Assembly: GCA_028554755.1 (NCBI GenBank)
Contig: JAPTOF010000036.1
Coordinates: 186,001 to 250,000 of the forward strand
Reading direction: 5' to 3'
Source of the DNA: Cordia subcordata
Taxonomy: Eukaryota; Streptophyta; Magnoliopsida; Boraginales; Cordiaceae
DNA: 64,000 nt
Below the pieces are notes generated by a model. That model was not told the DNA's origin. It saw only the letters and a program-made list of their open reading frames with translations, and searched no databases. A program made the position numbers and the translations under genes. Positions 61,700 through 64,000 of the stretch are shown one piece after another. How positions within the stretch are numbered: the first letter of the stretch is position 1; each line of letters begins with the position of its first letter.

Positions 61700-62154
61700 T
61701 ATCAATGGAAGGTTGTTGGAAGAAGGACTGCTCCTACTAAGCAAGATAATGAAGTCAAACCAAATATGGCTTTTTTTTTCTTTTTTTTTTGCGAAGCAAG
61801 TAAGATTTGTATTAAAACAAAAGATGTACAAAGGTAATTACAAAAGAATAATTCTATCCCACTATGCTATCAAGTTTCCAAGATTTACAAATGCTAACAT
61901 TTGACTCAAATATAAATCGAAAAAATTGCTTTGAAGTCCTTGGCCAAGAGGATGAGCATAGTGAAGATACTTTGAATATTGAAGATGAGTTTGGGATTAA
62001 AGTGGAAAGGAAACTTGATTGCTATGGACAAAAGGAAGAAGGGGAGATCCTTATTCAAGTAAATGAAGAGAAAGATGATGATCCAATTGAGGAGCAAAAT
62101 GATTCACGGAAAGATGATAGAGGGAGGCTGGTTACCACTCCTATCCTTAAATGA
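61700..62154 (+). pseudogene. E ORF1 C-terminal piece, split by Z
   Basis: Before Z it reads WKVVGRRTAPTKQDNEVKPN, which parallels WQVVGKKQAPLKKHED of B. After Z it reads NRKNCFEVLGQEDEHSEDTL and an acidic tail EEGEILIQVNEEKDDDP, ending in TGA at 62152-62154. That stop overlaps the ORF2 ATG at 62151. The DUF4283 domain and zinc knuckle are missing. Confidence 0.82.
61772..61904 (-). mobile_element. Z: short LINE 3' end in E ORF1
   Basis: About 130 bp: a T-rich tail broken by one C (61771-61790), the terminus CTTACTTGCTTCGC and a short minus-strand ORF2 end (CKSWKLDS and a stop). Only about 3 bp (GCT) could be a TSD. E ORF1 reads through on either side. Confidence 0.75.
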
Positions 62155-64000
62155 TTTTGTGTGCATGGAACATTAGGGGTTTTAATTCCCCTAAAAAGCA
62201 TAAAGAAATGAAGAGTTTAATAAACAAGCATAGGCTTGATTGTTTTTGTGTTTTGGAGACCAAAGTGGACAAAGATACTTTCATTGCTTCATATTTTAAC
62301 ACTTTGGGTTTTGCAAACTACATCGATGAGAATATGGCCGGCAGAATTTGATTATTTTGGAAGCAACACATCAAGGCTACAATAATTGACACTATGGATC
62401 AAGGAATCCTTTTCCATTTGGAGAGTCCATCCCAAGTTCCTTTTTTTGTGGCTTTTGTCTATGGTAGGAATGATCCTTCAAGAAGGCAACATCTTTGGGC
62501 AAAAATTGTATATTGAAGTGTAAGGTGTAATAATGGGCCACTTTGTATTCTTGGAGATTTTAATGAGGTTCTGAATTATGGAGATAGATCTTCCTCTACC
62601 ACTATTGCACCAAGTGCTTTGGATTTCAAGAATTGCATTTCTCAAGCTAGACTTTTTGAAATTAAGACTATTGGCCCTCATTTTACTTGGACTAACCGAA
62701 GCTCCAAAGGCAATCTTACTGCAAGTAAGCTGGATAGAGCTTTGGTTAACAGCTTTTGGATGGACCACTTGGATCACTCTTCTCTCTTAATTGATAACCC
62801 AGGTATTTTGGACCATTGCCCTCTTGTGGTTCATACTTGCATCATCAATCCTTCTTCACCAAAGCCATTCAAGTTCTACAATGCTTGGACAACTCATTCT
62901 CTCGGAAGTCCAACTCGCTATGCTGAATGGGTATCTTAATGAAGAGGCACTTAACAAAGAAAAGGAGATTATGAGGAATATTGAAGAGCTTGAAGACACC
63001 TACAAAAAGATGCTCCACCAAAAGGCTCGAGTAAATTGGATTAAAGATGGAGATGCTAATACAAAGTTCTTCCACAATAAGATCCGTGAAAGGAAAAACA
63101 TCAACTCCATCTTTGCCATCAATGACAATGAAGGGAATCTCATCACTTCAAAGGAAGAGATAAAGGCTGAATTTATCTCCTAATTCAAAAATCTCTTTGG
63201 CACTCCCTCACATTCAACTGCTAGTGTGGAGATTATCAAAGGCATTATTGGAAAAACCATTGAGGAAAGTTGCTTGGCAAAGCTTGCTGCCCCTATCACC
63301 TTAGAGGAAATCAAAACAACTCTTTTCTCCATAAATCCAAACAAGAGCCCGAGACCGGATGGCTACACTTCACACTTCTACAAGATGGCTTGGGAGGTTG
63401 TTGGAGAAGATGTGCACAAAGCAATAAAGTCTTTTTTCTACTCTTCAAAGCTGCTCCAAGAGGTAAATGCTACTTATATTGCCCTTGTTCCCAAAGTCCA
63501 AAACCCATCTTGGGTAAAAGACTTTAGACCAATTTCTTGCTGCAACACCATTTATAAATGCATATCCGAGATACTTGCAAATAGGCTCAAAGAGTGTTTA
63601 CCTTCATCATCTCTTGGAATCAATCGGCTTTTGTTAAAGGGAGGCTTATCAATGAGAATATTCTTGTTGCACATGATATTCTTAGAGGCTATACTAGAAC
63701 TCATATTTCTCCTAGATGTGCACTCAAAGTTGATATCATGAAGGCTTTTGACTCACTCAATTGGAAATTTATTGAATACACTCTACATGCGTTTGGCTTC
63801 CCAAATTTCTTTGTGAAATGGATCATGTCTTATATTACATCAACAAGTTTCTCTGTTGCAATCAATGAAAGTTTAGAGGGGTTTTTCAAAGGGGCAAATG
63901 GAATAAGGCAAGGGGATCCTCTCTCACCATACATTTTTGTTATTTGCATGGAAGTGTTATCATGCATGCTCAACAAGTTGGAACAAAATCAAAAGTTTGG
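62151..64000 (+). pseudogene. E ORF2: EN and RT, 3' end outside window
   Basis: It starts MILCAWNIRGFNSPKKHKE. EN is broken by TGA near 62350 (a tryptophan codon in B) and by frameshifts near 62515, with GDFNEV near 62555 and SDHC changed to LDHC near 62810. A deletion near 62900 joins the NAWTTHS codons to the linker and removes about 50 codons relative to B. RT follows with NPNKSPRPDGYTS near 63340 and RPISCCNTIYKC near 63530, and breaks near 63605. The window ends just before the FADD box. Confidence 0.87.

Larger units (their letters stand above)
61681..64000 (+). mobile_element. E: plus-strand LINE running off the window
   Basis: E has the end of ORF1, the ATGA overlap with ORF2, EN with an internal deletion, and RT up to the window edge. 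It is the same subfamily as 1-2387 and B. It carries the short insert Z in ORF1. Its 5' end is truncated and its tail is outside the window. Confidence 0.86.

Overview
The window is plant nuclear DNA made almost entirely of L1-type non-LTR retrotransposons (LINEs). The lineage is recognisable from ORF1, which has a DUF4283-like domain followed by a CCHC zinc knuckle, and from ORF2, which has an APE-type endonuclease, a reverse transcriptase with a FADD catalytic box and a C-terminal zf-RVT zinc-binding domain. No RNase H domain is visible. I found no host gene, LTR retrotransposon, DNA transposon, RNA gene or CRISPR array. The species cannot be read from this sequence.

The copies are nested in one another. 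Left block: plus-strand copies at 1-2387 and 2388-3323 precede host element H1 (plus; pieces 3324-4300, 5120-5264 and 14588-17090). H1 holds K (4301-5119) and an ORF1-only element G (5265-14571), bounded by a 16-bp target-site duplication (TSD). G holds the full-length LINE F (5307-12974), and F holds J (6481-8353). Next come the ORF1 element L (17091-19741) and a plus RT fragment M (19742-20024).

Middle block: minus LINE N (20025-20722, 31067-32203, 33454-35160) holds N2 (20723-31066), which holds the full-length plus LINE Q (22358-29743), itself broken by R and S. N also holds an ORF1-only element at 32204-33433. A second ORF1-only element lies at 35164-36835. Plus LINE P (36836-45248) is split by V (37120-41385, nearly identical to Q and carrying insert X), by a UTR-only piece (41751-42122) and by W (43865-44544).

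Right block: minus LINE A (45249-57576) holds the full-length LINE B (45859-51683), an ORF1-only element (52171-54650) that itself contains a LINE, a 125-bp and a 59-bp insertion, and Y (55801-57380). Minus LINE D (57577-61680) holds two ORF1-only pieces. Plus LINE E (61681 onward) runs off the window.

The most interesting signal is a set of ORF1-only elements, comparable to mammalian HAL1 half-LINEs. They have ORF1, no ORF2, a 3' UTR of about 170-290 bp containing a conserved CCCCTCAA/TTGAGGGG stem-loop with compensatory changes, and the same 3' terminus (CTTACTT...GC then A tail) as the ORF2-bearing LINEs. A reasonable inference is that they are mobilised by the LINE-encoded reverse transcriptase. 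Nothing here looks fully active: the two complete LINEs keep an intact ORF1 but have frameshifts in ORF2.
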